The notes below the pieces were generated by a model that had not been told where the DNA came from, did not search any database, and saw nothing but the letters and a program-made list of their open reading frames with translations. A stretch of 16,981 bases of DNA, from the NCBI GenBank assembly GCA_900548225.1, contig URJM01000045.1, positions 1 through 16,981 of the forward strand. The letters run 5' to 3'. This DNA comes from an uncultured bacterium. GTDB lineage: Bacteria; Verrucomicrobiota; Lentisphaeria; Oligosphaerales; Oligosphaeraceae. Below, in pieces: positions 1 to 6,326 of the stretch (the stretch's first letter is position 1; the number at the start of each line of letters is the position of its first letter). The position numbers and the translations under genes were made by a program.

Positions 1-2
1 CC

Positions 3-872
3 AAATACGCCGTCATCAATCCCGCCTTCCGGAATCCCCTGCCCACTCCCGTGGATCCCAAGGAGCCTGAAGGCATTGTCCTGAATTACATGAAGTACTG
101 CCCATGTCTGGACAACGAGGAATACATGGACTACCTGGCGGAAACCGTCGCCCGGGTCTGTCGGGAGACGGGCATCGACGGATTCCGGCTGGATGAACTG
201 GGGGGACCCGGCTATCTCTGCCTCAGCAAGTCCCACCGTCATCTGTTTGCGGAATATGGCAACACCGAGGGAATGGCGGCCCAAAGGGAGATTGCACGCC
301 GCGTGCACCAGGCCATGGACCAGGTGCGGCCAGACCTGGTGCTGCTGTCGGAGTTTCCGGGAAATGATCTTCTGGCCTCCCAGATTGAGGGGGCGCTGAC
401 CTACGATTGCCAGAACGACATCAAGAATCCCGTTCGCCCGGCGCCCATCAATGTTTCCCGGGAGTTCTTCCCCGAGTGCAAGCAGTTTGAAATCGACACC
501 GAGGAGGATTCCCAGAGCCGCTGGAAATACTGGTTCTGGAACGCCAACGGGACTTACAACTCCTGCTATGCGGAACCCATCCGTCAGCTGCTCATGAAAA
601 ACCGCGACGCCTTCGGCTTCGGCAAGGTGACGGTCCTTGAGGATGGGTTCCCCGCAGGGGTCTACGTCAACCGCTTCGAGGGAACCAACGGGCGTTTTGT
701 GCGCAATCTCCTGAACGTCCTGACCACCACCCGGCAGGTGGACATCCCCGTGCGCCCAGGCTGGCGGTATGTGGAGCTCCTTTCCGGGGAGATTCTGGAG
801 CCCAAGGATGGGAAGGTGACCTGCCTTTTGCGCCCCAAGGCAATCCTCTCCGTGGCGGAAGAGCCCCTCTAG
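3..872 (+). CDS. Glycosidase-like TIM-barrel protein, 3' fragment
   Basis: The frame is open from the left window edge, so this is the C-terminal part of a longer protein; the GTG at 51 is internal. The visible piece has a barrel-type motif GIDGFRLDELGG at 171-206. Some 150 bases further on is a VLLSEFPG segment. This pairing resembles strands beta-4 (nucleophile Asp in GFRxD) and beta-5 (Glu) of GH13-like and related alpha-glycosidase barrels, and of uncharacterised families such as DUF6259. The last 80 residues look like a small beta-sandwich (RPGWRYVELLSGEILEP), usual at the end of such enzymes. It probably cleaves a glycan, but the substrate cannot be told. It lies 182 bases upstream of another glycosidase on the same strand, suggesting a shared carbohydrate-degrading role. 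The glycosidase-like barrel is fairly certain; the exact family is not. Confidence 0.7.
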   Translation, partial: KYAVINPAFRNPLPTPVDPKEPEGIVLNYMKYCPCLDNEEYMDYLAETVARVCRETGIDGFRLDELGGPGYLCLSKSHRHLFAEYGNTEGMAAQREIARRVHQAMDQVRPDLVLLSEFPGNDLLASQIEGALTYDCQNDIKNPVRPAPINVSREFFPECKQFEIDTEEDSQSRWKYWFWNANGTYNSCYAEPIRQLLMKNRDAFGFGKVTVLEDGFPAGVYVNRFEGTNGRFVRNLLNVLTTTRQVDIPVRPGWRYVELLSGEILEPKDGKVTCLLRPKAILSVAEEPL

Positions 873-1054
873 CCCATTCCCCCAGGAAAAGTCTGTCTAT
901 TCCGCCAGGAGGGGGGCGGGGGTTCCCGCAAGGAACCCGGCAGGGCAGGGAGGGACATCGTGCCAGGAGGAGCGCTCCCTCCCCCCTCTCTCCTCCTGGT
1001 CCGGCAGGGGCTGCGCTTGCCTGCCGTCCCCGTCAATCCCTTTCTTTCGCTTCC
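873..1054. other. Gene-free spacer between the two glycosidase genes
   Basis: No convincing gene lies in these 182 bases. The stretch is very rich in G and C runs. It holds a 7-bp stem with a 5-base loop at 920-938 (GGGTTCC, loop CGCAA, GGAACCC) and a small palindrome GGAGCGCTCC at 969-978. Neither is followed by a T run, so neither is a convincing intrinsic terminator. An AGGAGG at 966-971 is too far from the next start at 1055 to serve it. Confidence 0.5.
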
Positions 1055-3748
1055 ATGGATCCCTTGTTCCCCGCTTCCCCCAAGAATCACCTTCGTCCTT
1101 TCCTTTGGTACGCCAACGAGCCCCCCGCCATGGTCTGCCAAGCCCTGGAAACCCTGCGTCAGGCGGGGATTGCCGAGGCCATCCTGGAAAACCGGGGAGG
1201 GGACTGGTTCGGCACGGACCGCTGGTGGGAAATGCTGAATGCGGCTCTGGCCTTTGCCCAGGAAAAGGGAATGCGCCTGTGGCTTATCGATGATTCCCAT
1301 GTGGCCACCGGAAGTGCCAACGACTCCCTGGGACGGCCGGAAAATGCAAAATACCGCCCCCTCAATCTCAGGCTGGACGCCATGGACTGGGTGGGAGAAC
1401 TCCATGGCGCCTTGCGGCTGCCTCTCCTCAAGGAGGGGGAAAGGCTCCTCCAGGTATTGGCCATGCCCGTGGATGAGGAAACGGGGGAAATCCTCCCCGA
1501 ACCCATCGACCTCACAGGAGAGGAGCGGGACGGCCTCCTGCCCCTCTCCCTCCCCGACCGCCGCTGGCGCATCTATTTCGTCCTCCAGGCCGCACCGGAG
1601 GCAGCCGGATTCTTCTCCCGATACATCACCATGCTGAACCGGGAGTCCTGCCGCCACCTCCTCCGGGAAGTCCATGAAAAGGTCTATCTTCACTGCGGAA
1701 AATACTTCGGAAACGCTTTTGCTGGATTCTTTTCCGATGAACCCTCCTTCGGCAACTGCAACGGAGAATATGATTTCGAGTTCACGGCCAATCGCATCGG
1801 GGAACTCTTCCGCCGCATCCTGGCCTGGGACCCCTCCATGCCCGCCCGGCTGGCCGCGGAACTCCACCTCCCGGAACGCCAGGTGACTCTTCTTCTCCCC
1901 GCCCTCTGGGACGAAATCCGGGAGGCCTCCCCCCGCCTCCGCCTGGCCTACATGAATGTGGTGACACGACTGTGGAGAGAAAATTTTTCCCAACAGCTGG
2001 GGGAATGGTGCCATGCCCACGGAGTGGAGTATATCGGCCATGTCTTGGAAGACCAGGGCGCCCATATGCGCCTGGGATTTGGATGCGGACACTTCTTCCG
2101 AGCCATGGCAGGACAGGATATGGCTGGGTGGGATATTGTCCTGGCGCAAATGATTCCCCACGGCCTCAATGGTTTCCACTTCGAGCCCCGCGGCCTGGTG
2201 CCCGAACGGTTCTACCAGTATACCCTGCCCAAACTGGCCGCCTCCCTGGCCCACCATGTCCCCAGGATGAAAAACCGGGCCCTCTGCGAGGTCATGGGAG
2301 GATATGGCTGGAATGCCGGGGTCTCCCTGATGAAGTACCTCTTCTCTTTCTGCCTGGCCAACGGCACCGGGGAGTTCGTGCCCCATGCCTTTTCCCTGTT
2401 CCCCCCGGAGTGCTTCAAGACTTCCGCCAGGGAAAAGGACATGGACTTTTCTTCCGCCCCACCGGGATATTGCCTCACCTATATGCCCCCCACCTACCAC
2501 GCCCGTGGGTTCAACCCCCAGTATCCCGCCATCGTCCAGATGTTTCACTTCGTCCAACGCACGGCGCAACTCCTGGAACATGGCCTCCACCGCCCCGATG
2601 TGGCTCTCTACTACGCCGCCGAGGCGGATTGGCTCCATGATGGCAAGGAGCAGGATATGGACGAGGTGGCCGCCGCCCTCACCCGGGCCAATCTGGATTT
2701 CGATTTCCTGGACCATGATCTGCTCTGCGGAAAGGAAGCCCGGGTGGACGAAAAGGGTGCCCTCTGCCTCCATCAGGAAGCCTATCGGGCTCTGGTCCTC
2801 CCCTTCAGCACCCGATACCCTGCCTCCCTCTTGCGCCGCCTCAAGCAATTCGTCAAATGGGGATTGCCTGTTGTCTTCCTCAAGGGACTCCCCCAGGAGT
2901 GGGTTGAGGATGGGGAAAGGGGGGAGACATCCCCGCCCCCCCATGCCACGGAAGACACCTCTGGCTTCCTGTCCTGCTCCCTGGAGGAACTCCCCCTGAC
3001 CCTGGCAAAATGCCGCCATCTCCATTTCTCCCAGGCCGCGCCTACATTGCGCTTCTATTCTGTTGCCTATCCGACAGGAGGAGGACGCATCCTTTTCCTG
3101 AACGAGGGACGACAAACCCTGGATCTCCAGGTCTCCCTGGAGGAGTTCCAGGAGGGCGTGAACCTCTACGACCCCTGGAAAAATCGCCGCTACGCCCCCG
3201 AACGCCCCCAACAGGACACCCTGCGCCTGCGTATCGCCCCTCTCCAACTCCTGGTGGCAGAATACGGAGCCGCAAAAATGGACTCCCCCTGCGCCAAGTT
3301 CTTCTACGATGACACCCCCTTTGCCTCCCTTCCTCTTAAATTCGACATCTACTATAGGGAGGTCACCGAAAAGGAGTTCACACTCCTGCGACAAAAGAGC
3401 GCCCCCGTGAATCTGCTACAGGAGGAAAATCTTACCCGAGCCTGCGGCGAATATCGATACGTGACTACATGGGTCTGTTCAAATCCAGAGGAAATCCACG
3501 TGCTTCGGGTCCTCCAATGCGGAGATTGCCTCCGACTGGTGGTCAATGGCACGCCCCTTCCTTGGGAATGCGGCCCAAATGCCTGCTTCGACCTACGGGG
3601 ACTGGTCAAAAAGGGGGAGAATCACTTGGAACTCTATGCCGCCGATTCTCCTGCCTACGCCGACCGCTTCCAGGGGAGCGGACGGGAGTTCGGCGTCCGC
3701 CTCCCTCTGCAACTCCATGGCTTCCAGGGAGAATTGGAATTCTGCTAG
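1055..3748 (+). CDS. Large glycosyl hydrolase, GH106-like
   Basis: This 897-residue protein resembles the large uncharacterised glycosyl hydrolases related to GH106 alpha-L-rhamnosidases. Residues 13-90 have the typical opening: a PFLWYAN segment, an AGI..AILENRGGDWFG segment, then GMRLWLIDDSHVATG where relatives have W-L-Y-D-E-D-R-x-P-S-G. GFFSDEP at 224-230 and EYIGHVLED at 325-333 match conserved acidic strand-end motifs and are the likely catalytic region. About 515-660 resembles a flavodoxin-like domain of the beta-galactosidase trimerisation type. From about 770 to the end is a jelly-roll carbohydrate-binding-like segment. The start is the only usual one in frame and has no clear ribosome site. 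The N-terminus is polar with no signal peptide, so cytoplasmic action on imported oligosaccharides or glycosides is likely. It follows another glycosidase on the same strand. Hydrolase class is likely; rhamnosidase activity is only a guess. Confidence 0.75.
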   Translation: MDPLFPASPKNHLRPFLWYANEPPAMVCQALETLRQAGIAEAILENRGGDWFGTDRWWEMLNAALAFAQEKGMRLWLIDDSHVATGSANDSLGRPENAKYRPLNLRLDAMDWVGELHGALRLPLLKEGERLLQVLAMPVDEETGEILPEPIDLTGEERDGLLPLSLPDRRWRIYFVLQAAPEAAGFFSRYITMLNRESCRHLLREVHEKVYLHCGKYFGNAFAGFFSDEPSFGNCNGEYDFEFTANRIGELFRRILAWDPSMPARLAAELHLPERQVTLLLPALWDEIREASPRLRLAYMNVVTRLWRENFSQQLGEWCHAHGVEYIGHVLEDQGAHMRLGFGCGHFFRAMAGQDMAGWDIVLAQMIPHGLNGFHFEPRGLVPERFYQYTLPKLAASLAHHVPRMKNRALCEVMGGYGWNAGVSLMKYLFSFCLANGTGEFVPHAFSLFPPECFKTSAREKDMDFSSAPPGYCLTYMPPTYHARGFNPQYPAIVQMFHFVQRTAQLLEHGLHRPDVALYYAAEADWLHDGKEQDMDEVAAALTRANLDFDFLDHDLLCGKEARVDEKGALCLHQEAYRALVLPFSTRYPASLLRRLKQFVKWGLPVVFLKGLPQEWVEDGERGETSPPPHATEDTSGFLSCSLEELPLTLAKCRHLHFSQAAPTLRFYSVAYPTGGGRILFLNEGRQTLDLQVSLEEFQEGVNLYDPWKNRRYAPERPQQDTLRLRIAPLQLLVAEYGAAKMDSPCAKFFYDDTPFASLPLKFDIYYREVTEKEFTLLRQKSAPVNLLQEENLTRACGEYRYVTTWVCSNPEEIHVLRVLQCGDCLRLVVNGTPLPWECGPNACFDLRGLVKKGENHLELYAADSPAYADRFQGSGREFGVRLPLQLHGFQGELEFC

Positions 3749-3819
3749 CTCTTTTCTCCCAGGGCGGGGAAGGGAGGGCGCCAAGGCAGAAACACAGAGA
3801 GCACGGAAGGCCTGGAAGG

Positions 3820-3859
3820 GGAGGCGGGTGGCGTCAGGCGCCTGACGCCACCCGCCTCC
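3820..3859. terminator. Perfect 40-bp GC-rich palindrome, possible terminator
   Basis: Positions 3820-3839 (GGAGGCGGGTGGCGTCAGGC) are exactly reverse-complementary to 3840-3859, with no spacer. The RNA would form a stem of about 18 bp with a 4-base loop. Two G-U pairs and one A-U pair extend the stem outward over TTT at 3860-3862. It sits 71 bases after the glycosyl hydrolase stop, so it may end that transcript, but the T tract is only three bases. It may instead be a mobile or recombinational hairpin. Its right end, CCGCCTCC, is also the opening of the repeat unit that follows. Confidence 0.55.
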
Positions 3860-4120
3860 TTTGCCTGCTCTTCTGCCAAATACCCGGCACGCCCACTCCA
3901 TAACCGGAGTCCGGCCGCCTTCCTGGCTTGCTCTGCCGCCCAATGCCCCGGGCCGCTTACTCCATACCGGAGTTCCCCTGCCTTCCCGGTATGCTCTGTT
4001 GCCAAATGCCCGGCCGCCTCCTTTGTCTGCTGTGCCGCCGAATGCCGCGGCCGCCTCCCTTGCTTGCTATGCTGCCAAATGCCCGGCTGCCTCCCTGGCA
4101 TACTGTTCCTGCAAAGTCGG
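3852..4120. repeat. Degenerate tandem repeat array, 36-37 bp period
   Basis: About six imperfect units begin near 3852, 3914, 3978, 4014, 4051 and 4087. Each has the shape CCGCCTCC, then a TTGCTTGCT-like block, then GCCAAATGCCCGG. The third to fifth units are 36, 37 and 36 bases long. The first two are longer because each carries an insert with a small inverted repeat, ACTCC...GGAGT (3895-3910 and 3959-3973). The unit length is not a constant multiple of three and the units drift in sequence. This argues against a repeat protein, although a minus-strand frame stays open across it. I see no Cas gene and the units lack the conserved repeat and unique spacer pattern of CRISPR. Function unknown. 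Confidence 0.75.
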
Positions 4121-4135
4121 CCTGGGTGGTGGAGG

Positions 4136-4160
4136 CCCTTTGCCTTCGAAGGCGCAAGGG
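4136..4160. other. Interrupted stem-loop with perfect GCCTTCGAAGGC core
   Basis: The core GCCTTCGAAGGC at 4142-4153 is self-complementary. After a small internal mismatch the stem continues with CCCTT at 4136-4140 against AAGGG at 4156-4160. A T-rich stretch follows only after about 10 bases, so termination on the plus strand is possible but weak. Confidence 0.4.
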
Positions 4161-4169
4161 GTGTCGTCC

Positions 4170-4220
4170 TATTGTTATTGTAATATCTTTATATCTATGG
4201 AGTTATAGATTTTAAATCCC
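4170..4220. other. AT-rich island with a short inverted repeat
   Basis: This is the most AT-rich patch in an otherwise GC-rich region. It contains ATCTAT at 4193-4198 and ATAGAT at 4205-4210, a 6-bp stem followed by TTTTAAAT on the plus strand. I could not fit -35 and -10 boxes with good spacing on either strand, so a promoter is not supported. A weak bidirectional terminator is possible. Confidence 0.3.
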
Positions 4221-4221
4221 A

Positions 4222-4251
4222 ACGGGGGGAGGCATGGTGTCTGCCCCCCGT
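4222..4251. other. Strong GC stem-loop
   Basis: ACGGGGGG at 4222-4229 pairs exactly with CCCCCCGT at 4244-4251 around a 14-base loop. It lies between the repeat array and the 3' end of the FadL-like remnant. On the minus strand no T run follows, so it is a stem-loop of unknown role that could slow or end transcription arriving from either side. Confidence 0.4.
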
Positions 4252-4266
4252 GGAGTTCCGTGGGAA

Positions 4267-4303
4267 CCCTTGATGTGCGTGGCGTGGATCCCGCACATCA
4301 GGG
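4267..4303 (-). terminator. Stem-loop just downstream of the FadL-like remnant
   Basis: TGATGTGCG at 4271-4279 pairs with CGCACATCA at 4292-4300. CCC at 4267-4269 pairs with GGG at 4301-4303 across one bulged T. It starts 11 bases past the stop of the minus-strand reading frame, a typical place for a terminator. On that strand it is followed by AAGGGTTCCC rather than a T run, so it would be an atypical terminator or an RNA-stabilising hairpin. Confidence 0.4.
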
Positions 4304-4314
4304 GCTCTGGGATG

Positions 4315-5130
4315 TTAGAACTCGTATTTGAGGCCCAGGGAGAGGAGATCCGTGTATCCCCGGTAGGTTCCCTTGATGTACTGGGTCTCGGTGAGCTTCT
4401 GGATAGCGTGGCTTCTGTGGAAGAAGATATGGTTCCAGCCGACGTCCAGCCGGAGGTGTTCGTTCCACTGGTAGGAGGCGCCGACACAGGCACAGATCCG
4501 GTGGGAGTCGGGGAGCATGACGGTCTTGTTTTCCTGCTTGGTGACGGCGCGCTGGTCGAAGGCGGTGCCGCAGCGCAGGGTCCACTTGTCGGAGAGCTTG
4601 TACTCTCCGCCGAAGGAGAAGCGCCAGGAGTCATGCCATTTCATCACCTGGGTGTTCTTGGTCACCAGCGGACCTCGCTGGAAGACGGTGGTCATCTCCT
4701 TCATGGTGCTCCACTGGGTCCAGGCAATGTCCGCCATCAGGGTCAGCTTGTCGGTGATCTTCTGCTGGACGCCGAAGTTCACATTTTGGGGCATCGTCAA
4801 CTTCATGGTGGCGTGGTCCTTGTAATGGGTGCCCGTGCCCAGGACGGCCCCCATCATGGGGGGGATGTTGTAGAACTTGGCATCCAGCTCCAATTCGTAG
4901 GTGGAGCGGGAGCGATAGCCCAGGCCGAAGGTGGTGCCTTCCCAGGGCCTCCACACCACGTCCAGGGTGAAGCCGATGCCCATGTCGTCTCTTTTCATCT
5001 GGAGCTTGGTGTCCCGTCCGAAGGCGGCGGTGGGCAGCTTCTGGCGGGCCTTCATCTCCGCATAGTCGATCATCAGGCCGGCGCCCACGGCCAGGGTGTC
5101 GGAGAGTCGGTAGGAGATGGAGGGGAGCAC
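4315..5130 (-). pseudogene. FadL/OmpP1/TodX outer-membrane channel, N-terminus missing
   Basis: The 271 readable residues match the C-terminal two thirds of FadL-family barrels, which import hydrophobic compounds. The open segment VLPSISYRLSDTLAVGAGL fits the mid-protein PSxxYxxxDxLSxGAG strand. Further on are KLTLMADIAWTQWSTMKEM, WRFSFGGEYKLSDKWTLRCGTAFDQ and a PDSHRI...GASYQW segment. The protein ends KYEF, with the terminal Phe usual for Bam-dependent barrels. Full-length relatives have about 400-450 residues. Here the signal peptide, N-terminal plug and first strands are absent. The frame stays open upstream only to a TGA at 5161-5163, through a perfect hairpin with no FadL likeness. It therefore looks like a deletion or insertion remnant. 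GTG at 5128-5130 is only a nominal start. Family is confident; loss of function is an inference. Confidence 0.75.
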
Positions 5131-5140
5131 AAGGTCACAC

Positions 5141-5160
5141 GCACGGCAGAATTGCCGTGC
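5141..5160. repeat. Perfect hairpin at the broken end of fadL
   Basis: GCACGGCA at 5141-5148 pairs exactly with TGCCGTGC at 5153-5160 around the loop GAAT. It begins about 10 bases outside the point where FadL likeness ends. It could be the end of a small inserted element, or a REP-like palindrome where a deletion occurred. A related hairpin, CGCGGCA-CT-TGCCGCG, lies upstream of kdsA. Confidence 0.6.
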
Positions 5161-5183
5161 TCAACGGAAGCCCACTGCATAGT

Positions 5184-5224
5184 GTCCACGCACTACCTTC
5201 TACCCTCTTCTCCCTACTCTCTAC
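5184..5224. repeat. Short-period CTAC/CTC pyrimidine-rich tract
   Basis: The plus strand reads as a run of CTAC, CTTC and CTC words, almost pure pyrimidine, between the hairpin beside the fadL remnant and the stop of the dCMP deaminase gene. On the minus strand it is a purine-rich TAGAGAG/TAGGGAG-like tract directly after the deaminase stop TAG (5221-5223). It looks like low-complexity, slippage-prone DNA rather than a signal I can name. Confidence 0.5.
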
Positions 5225-5781
5225 TTAAAAATCGGAATGGCCGAGGGGAAGTCCTTCAGGTCGTAGTGGATGACAGGGTCAGGCATTGGGATTCTGCATA
5301 GTTCCACCTTGCTTGCGGCCAGGAATTGTTCTGCGAGGCTGTTTTTATAATCTGAGAAGATCACGACCCTTACGATGCCGACGGCAATGAGTGCCTTTGC
5401 GCAGTTAGTGCAAGGGAGGTTGGTCACATAGGCGGTGGCTCCATCGAGTGAGAGTCCGTGTCTGGCGGCCTGGCATATAGCGTTCAGTTCGGCATGGTTT
5501 GCGCGGACACAGTGGTTGTCGACCATAAGGCATCCTGCCTCGTAGCAGTGGGGAGTGCCTTGCAGGGAGCCGTTGTATCCTGTTGAGAGGACATGGTTGT
5601 CCTTGACGATGACGCATCCGCAGTGCATTCTCGGGCATGTTGCCCTTTCGCTGGCGAGCATTGCGAGTTTCATGAAGTAGTCGTCCCACTTTGGGCGGTA
5701 CGTTGGCTCGCAGTTTGAGTAGTGCACGATAGTTGGTTCGCCTGGGTTAGCCATGTTTTCCGATGTTTCGGGCGCGCCCAT
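5221..5781 (-). CDS. comEB: Deoxycytidylate deaminase
   Basis: This is a zinc-dependent dCMP deaminase (ComEB/Dcd-like), which converts dCMP to dUMP for thymidylate synthesis in the cytoplasm. It has 186 residues. The zinc and proton-shuttle motif HAELN lies at 96-100 and PCTNC at 123-127, the standard H-A-E and P-C-x-x-C pair. GCVIVKD...LSTGYNGS at 55-72 fits the substrate-binding strand. The first 28 or so residues extend past the usual deaminase start, so the ATG at residue 10 is a possible alternative; neither has a good ribosome site. The gene follows hpf by 81 bases on the same strand and may belong to the same transcript. The name reflects family membership; a role in competence is not implied. 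Confidence 0.88.
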   Translation of the reverse strand: MGAPETSENMANPGEPTIVHYSNCEPTYRPKWDDYFMKLAMLASERATCPRMHCGCVIVKDNHVLSTGYNGSLQGTPHCYEAGCLMVDNHCVRANHAELNAICQAARHGLSLDGATAYVTNLPCTNCAKALIAVGIVRVVIFSDYKNSLAEQFLAASKVELCRIPMPDPVIHYDLKDFPSAIPIFK

Positions 5782-5820
5782 TGCCCCATTTTTTCCCTGG
5801 TCGGGGTATTTGGCGCGCCC
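5770..5820. repeat. Two GGCGCGCC palindromes around the dCMP deaminase start
   Basis: The 8-bp palindrome GGCGCGCC occurs at 5771-5778, inside the first codons of the deaminase, and at 5812-5819, upstream of it, 41 bases apart. Both have an extra C on the plus-strand right side. They could be a regulatory pair, a small duplication or chance in GC-rich DNA. Confidence 0.35.
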
Positions 5821-5835
5821 GTTTACTTATTATTT

Positions 5836-5859
5836 CACGCCTGATTTGTCTTTGGCGTG
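5836..5859 (-). other. Stem-loop just after hpf
   Basis: CACGCC at 5836-5841 pairs with GGCGTG at 5854-5859 around a 12-base loop, three bases after the hpf stop. On the transcribed strand it is followed by AAATAATAAG, not a T run. It is therefore better read as a possible RNA-processing or stabilising hairpin than as a terminator. Confidence 0.35.
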
Positions 5860-5862
5860 TCG

Positions 5863-6240
5863 TTAATCGAAGATATCCGCATCCGTGTCATTTTCAGCCT
5901 TGAGGTCGGCGCTGGCCCAGATTTTTTCCTTGAGGACTGGGTTTGCGGAGACGGAGCGGTCCTGGATTTTGGTCAGGTATCTGCGCATTTGCTTATCGAG
6001 CTTTTCGTATGTTGCGGAGATGGCCGCGAGTGAGCTTTCGGCCTTGGAAGAGGCGTTGAGGCTGACATTGTTTCCGTTGAGGAGCGCTTCGCAGGTTTTC
6101 ATTCCCCTCTCGCCGCCGAGCACCATGCGCAGTGTTGAGAGCTTGACATAGTCTGCCGAGAGCTTGTCGGCCAGTTTCTGTGCCAGGTTGCGTTCTTCCT
6201 CCGATATTTCCAGGTGTTTTCCCGTTAGAAGGAGTTCCAT
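5863..6240 (-). CDS. hpf: Ribosome hibernation promoting factor (HPF/RaiA family)
   Basis: This 125-residue protein belongs to the HPF/RaiA (sigma-54 modulation protein) family, which binds the 30S decoding region and puts ribosomes into a resting state. The opening MELLLTGKHLEISEEERNLA fits the first strand and helix of the family (xITGKxxExTxxxxxyv). The pattern of two helices on a four-stranded sheet continues to about residue 95. The length matches the short form; there is no long-form C-terminal dimerisation domain. The tail is acidic. The ATG is preceded by AGGAGGTG about eight bases upstream, the best ribosome site in the window. It lies 86 bases after lptB on the same strand, the place it has beyond rpoN in E. 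coli. Confidence 0.87.
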   Translation of the reverse strand: MELLLTGKHLEISEEERNLAQKLADKLSADYVKLSTLRMVLGGERGMKTCEALLNGNNVSLNASSKAESSLAAISATYEKLDKQMRRYLTKIQDRSVSANPVLKEKIWASADLKAENDTDADIFD

Positions 6241-6326
6241 GTTATTGCACCTCCTGGTTGTTGTTGTGTTTATGTGCGGGCTCCTGGGGCGGTGTACGCC
6301 CGCGGAGTCCAGGGGTTGGGGTCAAA
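6227..6326 (-). promoter_or_regulatory. lptB-hpf spacer with ribosome site and stem-loop
   Basis: The spacer carries the hpf ribosome site AGGAGGTG. Upstream is a stem-loop in which GGGCG pairs with CGCCC around five bases (roughly 6280-6296 on the plus strand), inside a looser CCTGG/CCAGG outer stem. This could act as a partial terminator or as a leader structure giving hpf its own level of expression. No convincing promoter boxes were seen. Confidence 0.35.

Noticed and set aside
920..938. Intrinsic terminator after the first glycosidase
   Set aside because: The 7-bp stem is real but no T tract follows, so I list it only as part of the spacer.
869..3394. Minus-strand open frame of 841 codons opposite the glycosyl hydrolase
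   Set aside because: It mirrors a gene with clear motifs. The translation is Gly, Glu and His rich with no recognisable domain, as expected from the antisense of GC-rich codons.
3745..4101. Minus-strand open frame of 118 codons across the repeat array
   Set aside because: It crosses the palindrome, and the repeat units of 36 and 37 bases shift the reading frame between copies, so the peptide repeats are a by-product.
3852..4120. CRISPR array
   Set aside because: Units are contiguous and degenerate with no conserved repeat separated by unique spacers, and no Cas gene is present.
4234..5301. Plus-strand open frame of 355 codons opposite the FadL remnant
   Set aside because: It is the shadow of the FadL-family frame and runs through the hairpin and pyrimidine tract into the deaminase gene; no domain is visible.
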